In this document: in pieces, positions 33,330 to 45,010 of the stretch
Numbering within the stretch: position 1 is the stretch's first letter
How the letters are laid out: each line of letters begins with the position of its first letter
Assembly: GCA_949316235.1 (NCBI GenBank)
Contig: OX438747.1
Coordinates: 5,752,424-5,816,423 of the forward strand
DNA: 64,000 nucleotides
Reading direction: 5' to 3'
Source: Oegoconia quadripuncta
Lineage: Eukaryota > Arthropoda > Insecta > Lepidoptera > Autostichidae
Translations under genes and position numbers: made by a program
The notes under the pieces: model-generated
Seen by the model: the letters and a program-made list of their open reading frames with translations, nothing else
Database searches by the model: none
What the model was told of the DNA's origin: nothing

Positions 33330-35634
33330 ATATCTACAAATAAAAATGAGAACACCATAATCAGAAGCTTCAGAATATGTTAAACATTCAAAAAATATTT
33401 TTTCTCCCTGATATTCTTTACTATCACCATGATATTATTTATTATACATTATGCCAAAAATATTAAGAGCATGATAGTAAACATCTCGCCAACGGTTGCT
33501 TATTGGCTCCGAGCCAACGCTACACCTTTGTCTATGCTATACTTTGATATAACTACCACTAAATCTATTTCAATTTAATTCAGAAGTATAAGGACTTTTC
33601 ACTTCTTATGCATTTATTATCTCTTCAGAACTTGACCATATTTATATCCTATTACTCAAACATTTCAAATTTTCGAAAAACTTCGTCTAATTAGGTAGTG
33701 GACGAAGTTTTCGGTAAACAGTATTGAAACTAAATTAAGGCCATTTTGAGCTATGTACTAGAGAATAGAACCGCGATACGTAATTTCGGTGGATTAGCAT
33801 CTTCCATTATTACTTAATTTTTTAACCCTACCAAGTCTGGGGCTTGTAATACATGGCAGCATCCTCTATTATTCGCGGATTTACTTATAAACTACTCATA
33901 AACATTTGTTTACTATGTGGCAATGTGGTAATTAGTGTAAAATATGTTAATTTAAAGAATCTTTGACCATGGAAATGAGTTGTAAGATGAAGTTAAGTTT
34001 AAGTTTGCTATGCCCTGACAGGGTGCATGTATCTTGTTCTATTTAGAAGTGTTTTGCAAATAACATTCGCCGAGTTGTAAGTTTTGACTGATAACATCTA
34101 CAAAAGATTCTGTCTATTTTAATTGACTCGTTTCACTCACTCTCGATTTATATAACTGGCAAAGATATTATTATTGTTTCATATTCAAGGTTACAACTGA
34201 CAAAATGTACCGAATGTAAATATTACGCATTTACACGTCTACGTACGATTGTAAACATCTACTTATCAATGCTCACATTTTTTCAGGAATTTATTTTTAT
34301 AGATATGAAAAGAATGCCGTGACGACGTCTAGCTAATCCAACAAGAAGATACATGCTCGTATGATATGTTTGGAAGGTGCTGAATAATGCCTAAAGGAGA
34401 AAAATAGGGCCACTATATAGTTTTAACTCTAAAAAATTTTAAACGAGCATCTAGCGTCAAGTGTTGCTGGAATCCTCATTCTCATACGCAGAGACTTTTT
34501 TCTTTAGAAGAGAATTCTATTTGTATCCCAAAAAAACTGTGCATAAATATACCATATATTGTTCTTCAAAAATAACGAATTTATTAAGATATATTTGTGA
34601 GAAGGGGCAGAGCAGATGACAGAAATTCTTAGGCAGCACTTTTTTTGTTTAGAATATGTACTATAATATCTGGCGATTGTCTGTAGGCGCGGCGTGACTG
34701 TCAGGTGGTTACTGGAGTGTGCACTGACAAATTTATGACTTGAGATGTATAGGTATGAGGGTAAATTTACGTATGCATTGACTTCGACCTAAATCAATTG
34801 AGTTAATGTCTTCTTTTATTTTTTATATATTTCGCAGTAGGTACACGTAATATATTTCGTGTAAGTTTATTATTTGGTTATCCTTTCTTTTTTACTTATT
34901 TTATTATTCGTTGTAGGATTTTTTCTTTGGCACACAATTTGCAGTCCAATAAAGAATATGAACTCTGAAAAGAATGTGGACATATCATAATCATCGAGTA
35001 ACATATGGAATAACGGATTTGGACGACAGACCCCATTAGATAAACTGACGCCAAAGGGCTCAGAAACGTTTGAAGAACTTATAAACCTGTGGACTATGAT
35101 AGTGATGATGATGAAACTTTAAACATTTTATTACGAGATATTTTACGTTCTCACAACTTATCTTAAAGCTGTGTAGGAATTGGCTGTACGCCAGCGCTCC
35201 TACTGATGCATTGATCAAGCGACTAGTACGTAGGTTTGCGAACTGCGATCCATCAAATTGTGAAATCTAATTGTCGTTAATCTGGGATTTATGTATATAT
35301 TTTATTTATTATATCGGCGTAGTTATATAATATGTAAGCTTGTTTGTGCTCTGGCCTGAACTCCCAGTGAGATTTCTAAACGCTATGGACTTTAAGGCGT
35401 GATAATAAATTCAGTTATGAATAATATAAAATGACAGTTAATGGGAATTACACGAATTCAAATTCACCCTGTATAGAACGATGTTCCATTTTTTTTTATA
35501 ATAACTTATTTTTGGGTGTGATAATCATATTAGATTTCTATTGAAACCATGTTTTATATATCAGAATAGAAATGAAAATGTGTGTAATAGTACATTGTTA
35601 CCTTATAGGATACTATTACAAAAGAAAAAGAAAA
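33330..35634. other. Anonymous DNA
   Basis: No gene was recognised. The 40-bp word at 35435-35474 ending in CACCCTGTAT matches 12948-12987. Confidence 0.4.
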
Positions 35635-35668
35635 GTTAAAGACTTATTTATACAAATAAGTCTTTAAC
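35635..35668. repeat. Perfect 15-bp hairpin
   Basis: GTTAAAGACTTATTT, a 4-base loop (ATAC), then AAATAAGTCTTTAAC. The stem stops abruptly at both sides, so it is too short for a typical microRNA precursor. Confidence 0.75.
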
Positions 35669-35968
35669 TCGAAAAAACAAATGAAGATCGGATTGCAGCT
35701 TTCCCGCCTATTTTGTTTTTTTTTCTGTGGCCGGCCATTATTTTTCATTTTCATCATTGAAAAAATGATAGATATTTTGCCCAAATCTGTTATTTTAAAG
35801 AAACTGTTAAACCTAAATTATAATAAAGTCGTTTAAATATTCTTCCAATTAATACTTAACTTTATGTAATTTAAATTTTACATCGCGCTGTAATTGAGTG
35901 GCTGTAGAGAAAGTTGAAACATGGTTCAATAGAAATTTGAAAAAAGAATCAGTTTGTTTAATCGACAG

Positions 35969-36428
35969 GGCTTTTTGGTGGGAACTCAGCGAGTGATGTT
36001 GCATTTTTGTTTTTATTTCTTATAATTGTACATTATGAGTTTTGAAGCTTAATAATGGCAGAATATTGAGCAGCAAAAGTCAGTGATGGTGTACAAGTGA
36101 AGGGAAGTGTAAATTAAAGTGCGTAACGGAGCTTTCGGGTTCCCACAAGAAGCCGCCAAAATCTTTTGTAAAGCATTCTGCCACTTTACTGAAGAATGAC
36201 TTGACCGTGACTAGACTCTGTATACGCCAAGTATACGACGAATTACTTGTTTTGACTGAGACTGACTTACAAACTAAAGAAATAAGAGAAATAAGACATG
36301 GCTGTTATGGGCTAGATCCCTTTGCCTTCTCCTAGAGGAGAGAATGAAACGAAAAAAAAATGAAATGTATTAATTTCAACCAGCTCCTCAGGCAACTTCA
36401 GACCTACTCTCCGAGTATGAGTAATGAA
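35969..36428 (+). mobile_element. Rep-D, most complete copy
   Basis: Runs from GCTTTTTGGTGGGAACTCAG, through GGTGTACAAGTGAAGGGAAG and CCGCCAAAATCTTTTGTAAA, to GAGTATGAGTAATGAAAA. Related copies lie at 7741-8254, 8255-8476 and 46018-46335. It has no TIR, no tRNA head and no ORF, so its class is unknown. Confidence 0.65.
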
Positions 36429-36676
36429 AAATAGCTTATAATTTCTCTAAGATTTATATAAAATGGCTCGAGAAAAGGAATTCTTTATGACATTACTTAT
36501 ATAATTAGTTAAGTAGGTAATTAAAACTTTGTAGGCAACTGATTAGGCTAATATGGTAAGCCTAGAAATGCAGCAAGAATCTTGTTGGAAACTCTTCTCC
36601 TTATTCTGGTCTGTTCACTCTTAATATACGAAGTCATTTAAATAATCTGGTATATAGTGAAATCCATCCGTGCTAT
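36429..36676. other. Anonymous DNA
   Basis: Nothing was recognised between Rep-D and the Helitron-like fragment. Confidence 0.3.
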
Positions 36677-36842
36677 AAATATAAATGCGAAAATCTGTCT
36701 GTCCGTCACGCCTAAATTACTGAACCGATTATATTGAAATTGGGCAAAGAGGCAACATGGGACCCGACTATTTTTCGACATGAAAAAGTCCGAGATAAAA
36801 TACTTCCACCTGGGCAAAGCCGTTGGCAGGAGCTAGTTTTAT
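36677..36842 (+). mobile_element. Helitron-like / related short element
   Basis: Begins AAATATAAATGCGAAAATCT with GTCTGTCCGTCACGCCTAAA, and ends GGCAAAGCCGTTGGCAGGAG, then CTAGTT. The CTAGT terminus is as in the other copies, but the GC core is diverged (no CGCGG). Confidence 0.45.
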
Positions 36843-38386
36843 ATTTTCAGATCTTAAACAACTCCCTAGTTACCATTGAGTTGAAAACTTATAATCTGTG
36901 GAAAAAATGTGGAGAAATTAGTTAATCTAGGGTATGTCGTGCGCACTCGAGAAGAATTAACACTTTTTCTTTACAAAAATCTTTTGAGTGAAAAAATACG
37001 TAGTAATCTACAATATGAGAGGAGTGTTGTAGTTTTTCCCAAGTTTTATTATAATGTATTTTTAAAGTATCGTTGTAATTATCTTTTTATGTATGGAATA
37101 AAGAAAGTAAGTTTTAGAGGTAACTTTTTTAAATGACCCCACGAAACAACTGTGTTTGACGGCGTTGTGTATGTGTGTGTTCAATATTTGTCCGGACGCA
37201 TCTCTGTAATAATAAAAAGAATAAATAAGTTCATTTATTGTCAGATAACAAGATCCATTAAATCAAATCAAATGAAATAAGTGCAAATTAAAATTATATT
37301 GCTGTTACGTTGCTATTACTTACGTTACTTGATAAAATACTATACATGATTATCGTAATATCATTATCATAAATTATTTATTATTGAAATAACATTGGAA
37401 AATTTAAATAAAATTGTAAAATTGTATTGCATTAAATTGAATTCAAATTCTTAAATTACGTAACAGTTAAAAATTATTAATCAAAAATTTAAAATAACAT
37501 TAATAATGATATTAATGATAAAATTGTCAAAAGAGATTGTAAAGCCTGGGCCAATTTGATAATGTAATTTTTATATTAAAGACTAAACCGATTTTATACA
37601 TATAAAAAGATTAAACTGTTACGAAGACATTTTATGCTAAACACAGTTTTTGATGGATTTTGAGGACTTTCGAAATTTTTTTTAGACTAAATCCCGGGTT
37701 TCTTAGCCATTTTTAGGCGGAAATTTTAATTTAGCCGACTTCATTAACAGTTGATTTGATCTATGTATATGATACAATATTTTAATTTCCTCGAGGATTT
37801 TGTTACAATTTATTCCAGTTGTAACCATATCACTACCACAATTTTTACCAAAACAGTATGACCACTTCATAAACTTCACAACAAAACAAGAACGAATTAT
37901 ATGGTTTTCTTATTTTTTTTTCATTGCATTTTTTCGCAGGGGTTTCTGCCGTGTTTCGCTCCTCACAATTCAACGTAACACAAGGTGGAGCCTTAATAAG
38001 ATACTGTTTTGTAATCAGCATAAATAAAATGTTGGAAAATCTAAGAGACATGCATAAGTAATGCATAATTGACGTATTCAGAATAAGGCTTTCTCTATCT
38101 TGCTATTTGCGATATGCCGTAAGGTTTCATAAAGAGAAAAACTTGCGCGAACAACGACTCTAAGAAAATCTACTTTCGTTTTAAATTATGAGTTTTACTT
38201 AATCTTTTAGTGCGTTTACTCTAGAAAGGAAAAGTAATATTGAAATACTTAGAAATTTTAAGTATGGGCAAGTATGAAATTAATTAGTATACCGTGTTAA
38301 TAACAATGTATTGGAAGGCATGTGAAAAATTGGTGACAATTAAATCCTTTATTGCACGTAAAATGATGACTGACTCAGTTTAAACA
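36843..38386. other. Anonymous DNA
   Basis: TGTGTTTGACGGCGTTGTGT near 37152 matches a scrap near 8690. The ORFs at 36909-37136, 37800-38027 and 37845-38066 are unrecognised. Confidence 0.35.
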
Positions 38387-38456
38387 GTCGCTGGTTTAAT
38401 CCCCAGCGGGGTACATGTTTAGTACTCGGTTTGGTTGGTGGTAGGGCATTTTAAAT
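38387..38456 (+). mobile_element. SINE-A head fragment
   Basis: Contains TTAATCCCCAGCGGGGTACA, then the TGTTTAGTACTCGGTTTGG body. Truncated on both sides. Confidence 0.65.
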
Positions 38457-38659
38457 ATAAATCCTTATAGATCAGTCCGCCTTTGTATTATATATAAGTG
38501 ATTTTAATGGCATAGTACAATATTTTTCATACAATAAAGCTTTTACAACATATCCAAATAAAAATAATAGTTTCGTTTATTTAAAAGTGTAATTGTTGTA
38601 GAGTTGCAAGTCTATAACATGTTTTTTGTTTGTCTTTTACGACACGAAAGAGATTTCAT

Positions 38660-38981
38660 TTTATGCACAACGGTATAGCACTTGACCTCAATCACACCTG
38701 ATGTTAAGTGAAGATGAGGCCGATGGTGGAAGCATACTGACAGGGAAACCCAAATATTTGGGGAACTGGCTTTGTTTTCTCTGACAACCGGAACACAACG
38801 CTTTTAATATTGCAGTTTGGCGGAAGATTTAGATAAGATGGTGGTAGCTAGCCAGGCGGACCTTTAAAATGCCCTACCACCAACCAAACCGAGTACTAAA
38901 CATGTACCCCACTGGGTATCGAACCCGCGACCTCTGATTCGTAAACCCTATATGTCGTTTACATTGAACCACGGAGGCGGT
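38660..38981 (-). mobile_element. SINE-A, full length
   Basis: The tail TTTATGCACAACGGTATAGC is at the left and the head GAACCACGGAGGCGGT at the right. The B-box complement GTATCGAACCCGCGACC is intact. Confidence 0.8.
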
Positions 38982-39340
38982 ATGGTTTGGTTCTATTCAT
39001 TTTACGTGCTGAAACTACACAGGTGGTTATTTAAATGTTACTTATTCTTAGGTATGGGGGTTTATTGTTTTTTAGACCTTCTGTCTCCACCCAGTTTATC
39101 TGGAAGCGACAGTCTTTGTACTTTTACTTATTTGCACGACTCTCTAATCAATATCATCCATCATTAAATAATCGAGAGTGCTTTCACAGGCAGCCAACTC
39201 GACATCGCGCCGATCACGAACGCTGATTTAGCAGCTTTGTAAGAGCTGACAGTGCAAATGTTAATTAGCAAGCCACAGAGATACGTGGCAGGGATAACCC
39301 TGCCAGGGATTTTGGATATTAACTATACAAACACAAATCT
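38982..39340. other. Anonymous DNA
   Basis: Overlapping ORFs at 38952-39226 are shadows of SINE sequence and chance. No gene was recognised. Confidence 0.3.
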
Positions 39341-39613
39341 AATAATAATAATAAATATCATTGACATACACAGAGCGCCATCTAGTTCCACAGTAAGCAA
39401 CTATAGGCTTGTGTTGTGGATACCAGATGGTTGATATACTACATAAATACATTTTTTTTTGTAAATAAATACTTATTATAAATGAAAACATCCATAACTC
39501 GGGTACACATGTCCGTATTCATCACACAAAGATATGCCCCTAGCGGTATTCGAACCCGCAACCTTTTTGTATAGTGGTCAGAGTTGCTAACCACTACACC
39601 AAACAGGTCGTCT
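39341..39613 (-). mobile_element. SINE-B, full length
   Basis: On the minus strand the head reads GACGACCTGTTTGGTGTAGT and the B box GGTTCGAATACCG (one base changed from the usual CCCG). The tail begins with AATATTTATTATTATTATTA. Confidence 0.8.
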
Positions 39614-39820
39614 AATAGTTTTATCCAATCGTTGCTCTCGAAACTGATGATACACTCTTTGCTCTGAAGCAATAAAACGTAGGTAGTGCTAATCTGTGGT
39701 CAGGTGATAGTCTTCGTAGGCGTAATGTATACTTGAAGTCCCTAATGTACGTAATGTAACTAATGTATACTAGTATTGAAGACCCTTTAAAAAAGTTTTG
39801 CCGTTTTCAAATGTCTGTTT

Positions 39821-39885
39821 TTTTTTATGCACAACGGATACTTACCCTCAATCACACCTAATGTTAAGTGTAGATGAGGTCGAAT
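39821..39885 (-). mobile_element. SINE-A tail fragment
   Basis: TTTTTTTATGCACAACGGAT to GTGTAGATGAGGTCGAA. The rest of the element is absent. Confidence 0.65.
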
Positions 39886-40411
39886 ATCTACTTTTGATGC
39901 AGATTGCATATAGTTTTAAATTTATCTAAGTAACTACATACATACAATTTCGTAAATTAATGAAATCTAAAATAAAAGTGGTTTTCAAACATAAAATAAT
40001 AAATAACACTATACATGTCACTATTTATAGAATTTATACAAATAAGAATTGTAACCATTGTTACGTCTATGTCAAATATAAGTAGGTACAACATAAAACA
40101 ATAAGATTATAGGTATGCTATAATAATTTATAGAAATACAAAGTTATTCAATAAAATACTATTACTGTTTACGTCAATGTGAAAATATTTTTAAAAACTA
40201 TCAAAGAAAAGATAAAACAGTTCCTTATCCGCACCTAAAAGCATATTTTATTTCGTTTATATTTTTGTTAACTTCCGGTATATTGACAAGGATTAAATGT
40301 TATTATATAATAGGAAATAGATTTTCAGCTCTATAAAGTTTACCCGGAAATCAAAACAATACAACAACAAAGTACCTAATTCTGAATTCATATAAAAAAA
40401 ACCTGAAAAAT
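39886..40411. other. Anonymous very AT-rich DNA
   Basis: No ORF, hairpin or repeat partner was recognised. Confidence 0.3.
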
Positions 40412-40605
40412 ATCCCTACTAATATTATAAATGCGAGAGTTTGTGTATGTATGTTTGTTACCTCTTCACGCCTATACGGCTGGACGGATTTAGATGAAAT
40501 TTGGTGGATAGACAGATCAAGACTTGCTAATCAGGTCTTAATCTCTCGATTTTGATAAAATCATCCACGCGGACGAAGTCGCGGGCGGAAAGCAAGTACA
40601 TGATA
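40412..40605 (+). mobile_element. Helitron-like non-autonomous element, complete-looking
   Basis: Begins TCCCTACTAATATTATAAAT, then GCGAGAGTTTGTGTATGTAT. The 3' part has CCACGCGGACGAAGTCGCGG, then GCGGAAAGCAAGT. The normal end CTAGT is changed to CAAGT. A GC hairpin close to a TC...CT(A)GT boundary fits a Helitron, which is inference. Confidence 0.65.
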
Positions 40606-40994
40606 AATCTAATAATTAATGGATATGGAAATTAATATTCGATTGCATTCGGAAATGCGATGATTTTGTACTGGGCAATAGTTTTTGAGGAGGAAAACTA
40701 CTTTAGGTCGACATAACCGCGCGTTGTATGTGTTTGCATATTTATTTATATAATTTCTTGGACTTGGACCCCACACAAATCACCGCTAGTCTAGCACCGT
40801 AATCTAATCACCACACGGTGAAGAGAAAGGACTTGTCACTTGTCGAAATAAATGTAAAGGTAAATTCATTTTATTTCGCGTTATCTGGCTATGGCAGCTG
40901 TCGTACGATAACAGCTAGAGACAATGCACCATAAAGCGTCATCTTGATAAGAGTGATCGAAACAATTGTGGTTACGAAACAGGGTAAAATATAA
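40606..40994. other. Anonymous DNA
   Basis: No feature was recognised. Confidence 0.3.
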
Positions 40995-41418
40995 TATTGG
41001 GTCTTTACCTATGAAATTGGAGTTTTTTTTTCTTCGTTAATCATATGTACCAATTCCTGCGATTTTCAAAGTTATATCCAAAGTTTTTTATTTGGAAAAT
41101 GGAATATTATTTCAAGGTTTCACATGAAATATTTTTTAATTACTGGGCTAAATCACATAATAAAAAAAAAATTAAACAGAGCTCTTTTCATGTGCTTCCC
41201 ATAATCATTTCTTAGATTCGCTGAAACTTTTATAAAGCGGTTACTTTTAAAATTAACGCGCCCTATACTTAACTTAATGTTATCCGATAATACACATAAA
41301 GTTTAGCAAAATTTGGATTTGCCGTTCCCAAAAAAAAATCAAAGATGTTTGTATGGAGAAAACAGTCTTAATGAAATTCTTCATACAAAACGCTAGTTTC
41401 ATAGGTAAGGGCCTAATA
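40995..41418. mobile_element. MITE-1 copy 2 (424 bp)
   Basis: Same orientation as copy 1 at 1321-1730, with the same TIR tips (TATTGGGTCTTTACCTATG at left, the complement of TATTAGGCCCTTACCTATG at right). An additional short segment near 41263 (GCGCCCTATACTTAACTT) accounts for most of the length difference. The copies differ by scattered substitutions. Confidence 0.75.
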
Positions 41419-41767
41419 TTTCTCCGCCAGAAACCGACAAAGGATACTTAAAAATTTATCGGTAAAAAAATAGGTAATTATTAATTCACGTCTTACGTAA
41501 TTTTTCGTTGTCAGTTAGTGCATGGTTTCCGGCAGAATAGAATAGGACCAACCAGTGTGACATAGGTGTCGTAAAAGACGATTAAGGGATCATGTCTCGT
41601 GAGTAGAACAACAGTGATGGGCAGCGGCGTTATGGATTCAGACCCAAAAACACGCCTGCCTAGCGCGCAGCGTACTGATTAGGACAAATTCTCTCATGGA
41701 AAACAGTGAAAATCGCTCCATGGGAGAGTCATATGATGCATTAGCTGATGGGGGTGAAAGATGATGA
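41419..41767. repeat. DR-C fragment and its downstream part
   Basis: 41538-41605 carries AATAGGACCAACCAGTGTGA, then GTGTCGTAAAAGACGATTAAG, a diverged DR-C copy. The sequence after it (CAGTGATGGGCAGCGGCG ... TTCTCTCATGGAAAACAG) may be the longer body of this family. Confidence 0.45.
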
Positions 41768-42034
41768 AGAATGGGAATAGACCGATTCTAGTGAAATTTT
41801 ATAAGCGTAAAGATGTAAAAAGTTAATTTTCGAAAAAGAGTAGAACTACTAAATTAGAACTATTCTAAGTTTTCCATAGTAACAGAAAAATTGCAATATA
41901 TTCTTTTAAATTCGATATTTTGTAAATGTTTTCTACTAACTTTTTAGATCTTATCATGCTTATATGTACTATAAAGTTTCATTAGCATCGGTCTATTCAT
42001 TACGAAAAATTTGGCCTTGAAAATTTGTATGGAA
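41768..42034. mobile_element. MITE-4 copy 2, left end replaced
   Basis: The interior and right end match the reverse complement of MITE-4 copy 1. Examples are AATATATTCTTTTAAATTCG and ATGGAATGCCGTGTGGGATA. The left TIR is missing where it meets the DR-C-derived sequence. Confidence 0.6.
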
Positions 42035-42345
42035 TGCCGTGTGGGATAAATCCTCTTAAATGCCTAGGCAGATCTTATGTATGGCGGACATTTCCGCTTT
42101 TACAGAAATCTGTGCTGATCAGAGCGGGTTGGTTAGGTTATTCAGGAACGTCGTCTGTCTGTCGTACCTTAGTGGCCACGCCGCTATGGCGCGACAGGAG
42201 GAACACAGTTGGGTTTTTAGTGGGTATGGTCTTCGGGCAGACTCCCACATACCCACCCCCCTCCCCCGAGGGGTTTACCCAACGTAAAAAAAGGTTCGTG
42301 TGGATGGTGCGACGTCAGATAACCTCCTCGTGTGCTTGAGGGCAT
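42035..42345 (+). other. GC-richer unclassified segment, possible transposon remnant
   Basis: A 104-codon frame covers 42025-42339 and a second frame overlaps it. The sequence has CCCACATACCCACCCCCCTC, then CCCCGAGGGGTTTACCC, with higher GC than its neighbours. The frame has no recognised domain. It may be the 5' part of a dead LINE. Confidence 0.3.
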
Positions 42346-42465
42346 CGGTCAATAACTGTACACTTAAGAGATCTTGTTGGCCGATTGCGAATAACCTGAC
42401 AATGAGAGCTCCTCCCGTGTCCCTCTGACTAGCCAATGGCACAGTAGACGAGACGCTCTCCTTCT

Positions 42466-42547
42466 AAAAGTATATACGCCGCTAGGCATCAAACCCGCGA
42501 CTTCCGTTTTGTAAATCTCATATTGTTTACATTGAGCCACGGAGTCA
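42466..42547 (-). mobile_element. SINE-A head fragment
   Basis: Only the tRNA-like head remains (CATCAAACCCGCGACTTCCG to TTGAGCCACGGAGTCAC), diverged from other copies. Confidence 0.6.
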
Positions 42548-43509
42548 CTGATAGCTATACATAGAAACTCTCCAATCTCGTTTTGGTATATAAATTATTA
42601 TTAGAATTTCTTCATAGTACCAGTTCTAAATTCGATTTATCAAGATCGATTCTATCTTATCTAATATAGGTAATCAAATCAGTACACTACTCGGAAGCCA
42701 GCGTTTGAACATTGCTGAAAGATCGTGACGTCACGCTTATATGACGTCATACGGAAGGTCATCACAGTATCACGACCGTCGCTGTGCATATTTGAAAACA
42801 ATAAATTACCTAGGTAGGATCGACTTGTCGTTTTCATGGGTAATTTCCACTATTCAATGGCAAGAAATTTGCATCAAAATTTAAGTATTCTCTTATTTTG
42901 TCATTTCAAAATGGTAATAATGTAGCCGGCAGAGTAAAATAGAAGCAACCCGTCTCTTTACGTAGGTACCTTTTTAAACTTTAGAAAGTGCCAGTTCCAA
43001 CCTGAATCCCTCTTCCCGTGGCGACTAAAGGACTTTACACCAAAGACACATCTATATAACGTTACAGGTGAAGTGATATAGCATTCTAACCCTTAATGAA
43101 TTATATCTATAGCTTCTATGATTTTGTAAATAACAATTGTTTCAGTAAGTTATCGATTACTGATTTCACTTCCGTTCAATATATTCCTGTATAAATCACC
43201 GATAAAGTATCTTCGGAAAGATACAGTTCATATTTATGATAATAATGATTGAAGAGATTTTTTTTTAATTCACGTTCACATTTATATCGCTATTAATTTA
43301 CCGATATCTTACAATAAGTTATTCAATAGTATACATTGATAAATGTTTATGTCATCAAAATCTTTAAATAGCTGTGTCTTTTATATAAATAACAAAATAA
43401 ATAAGTATTTCGGACACTTACACGGTTCATGTAGTCCCAAACTAAGCAAAGCTTGTACTATAGTTACTAGACTGATAAACATACTTTAATATTTATATAA
43501 ACAGCCATT
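42548..43509. other. Anonymous DNA with a DR-C fragment
   Basis: 42925-43053 holds AGAAGCAACCCGTCTCTTTA and later CCCTCTTCCCGTGGCGACTA, two DR-C pieces around a short foreign or duplicated insert. No gene was recognised. Confidence 0.4.
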
Positions 43510-43624
43510 ATTCGGGAATAAATGTTCGTATTCATCACACAAATATTTACCCTTCGCGGGATTTGAACCCGCAACCGTTGGTTTCGCTGACCGGGTCACT
43601 ATCCACTACACCAATCGGTCGTCG
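43510..43624 (-). mobile_element. SINE-B head, diverged
   Basis: On the minus strand: GACGACCGATTGGTGTAGTG (A box) and GGTTGCGGGTTCAAATCCCG (B box, one base changed). The body beyond GAATACGAACATTTATTC is lost. Confidence 0.65.
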
Positions 43625-43982
43625 GTAATATGATCGCCCATTTTGTTTGCTGCTGTTCTACCATGAGGATTAAAAGCAATGTACGATCTATTTAGGTTCC
43701 GTTCCTGTCGAACTGTCCGCTTGACATTTTTGTTCAACTAAAAGTTAGGTTAGGTTAGTTACCTACGAACGGCCTTGAAAAGGCGCTCTCATTTTCCAAG
43801 GCGATTACATTGAACTTATAATACATAGGCAATACGTTTACATAGCCTCTAAATATTCTACTATCTTATCTACCTGTCGTGATGCCGTGACATTACAATA
43901 TATTTCTCCAATCATCAATGTACTGTTAGTTTTATCGTTATTCTTACACATGGTGGTGGGGAAAGATGATAGGAAAATGAAA
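43625..43982. other. Anonymous DNA
   Basis: Contains GTTAGGTTAGGTTAG near 43744, only two and a half telomere-like units. No gene was recognised. Confidence 0.3.
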
Positions 43983-44237
43983 AGCCTGTGACTGACCTGC
44001 CTACCTTCGTGGGCGCTGGTGCTTAACGGCGGCGTTAGTCGAAGTCTTCAGGTTGGTGTAGAGATGATATGCACGAAACTCGCGCGTAGATGTCGCGGTC
44101 GCGGATGAAGATGAGATAGAAGGTAGTCTCTAGGAGACGCTGAGATGCCGAATTACGCCTGGGGACGGAAGCTGTAGCGCGAGCTTGACCGCCGGGTACG
44201 AAGGTTGTCGACGTAACACTAAATACTGTCACAGGCT
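43983..44237. other. GC-rich block bounded by 10-bp inverted repeats
   Basis: AGCCTGTGAC at 43983-43992 is exactly complementary to GTCACAGGCT at 44228-44237. Between them the DNA is much more GC- and CpG-rich than its neighbours. It contains a 65-codon minus frame (44035-44232) with acceptor-like CCCCACCTTAG just upstream and RDRDIYARVSCISSLHQPED near the end. No domain was recognised. It may be a small foldback element or an exon remnant. Confidence 0.45.
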
Positions 44238-44299
44238 AAGGTGGGGGAAGTGGGTAGGAAAAATACTTGTGTTGACAGATGTGCGTTCATGTCAGTTTC

Positions 44300-44632
44300 T
44301 AAGGCCCGTATTAATAAACCAATCTCAATACAAGTCTTGAGACTGTATCAACCGAGATGCGTCTTAAGCAGTTGACGCTATCTCAAGCTCCGTGCTAATT
44401 TATAAACCAATCTTGAGGTCTACTCAACTGAGATCACTTCTCAAGTATTCGCCTCAGTCATTGATAGTCTTGAGTTTCGTTTATTAATACGCACACCTCT
44501 CAAGTGATTACTGCTTGAGTATGCACATGCTTTTGAAGTCTCAGGTTAGGTTTATTAATCAACACATTTACTTGAGCCCGGTCACAAGACTGTTCTCAAT
44601 CTTGAGATATGGCTATAGGTATACTGGCCTTA
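44300..44632. mobile_element. MITE-3 copy 2
   Basis: Starts AAGGCCCGTATTAATAAACC and has GGCCTTA at the right tip. The left TIR is intact here, while the right one has lost TTATTAATA-type sequence (ATGGCTATAGGTATACTGGCC). The body matches 8884-9199, including the CTCAAG/CTTGAG words. It lacks the GCGGCGAATGAATGA insertion seen in copy 1. Confidence 0.8.
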
Positions 44633-44815
44633 GTATGGTTGCGTTCACAAATATCCATCACATGGGTTCCGATTTATGAGTCCTTGTAACTACAGACATG
44701 GAATTAATATTCTACTGTACAGTTAATCAGTTTCCACTGATTTTTAAAATGATGAATGCGACCTGTAGATTTTTTGTAGTCGTGAGTATGTGTGTACCTA
44801 AAATATTTTGAATAT
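44633..44815. other. Anonymous DNA
   Basis: Nothing was recognised. Confidence 0.3.
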
Positions 44816-45010
44816 AAATAACTATTCAAGTGTTTAAAACCCCGACAGCATATTTTGTATTTTGCGGACGCCATGTTGGATTTTTTACCGTAAATTTTAC
44901 CTATCCTATAACACTCCAGGTATCAAGACGTATCTTACGACACCAAGCACTTCGAAATTGGTCAAGACGTTTAGGCTACAAGATGCACCATATAGGAAGG
45001 GACGTACTTA
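44816..45010. mobile_element. MITE-2 copy 2, one end missing
   Basis: Left arm ATAACTATTCAAGTGTTTAA, CATATTTTGTATTTTGCGGA, CGCCATGTTGGATTTTTTAC, and interior TACGACACCAAGCACTTCGA match copy 1 (7155-7441) in opposite orientation. The second TIR is absent. Confidence 0.65.

Noticed and set aside
42025..42339. 104-codon ORF as a gene
   Set aside because: It starts inside MITE-4-derived sequence and has no domain. It is treated as an unclassified transposon remnant.
43742..43756. Telomeric (TTAGG)n repeat
   Set aside because: Only about two and a half units, expected by chance in insect DNA.
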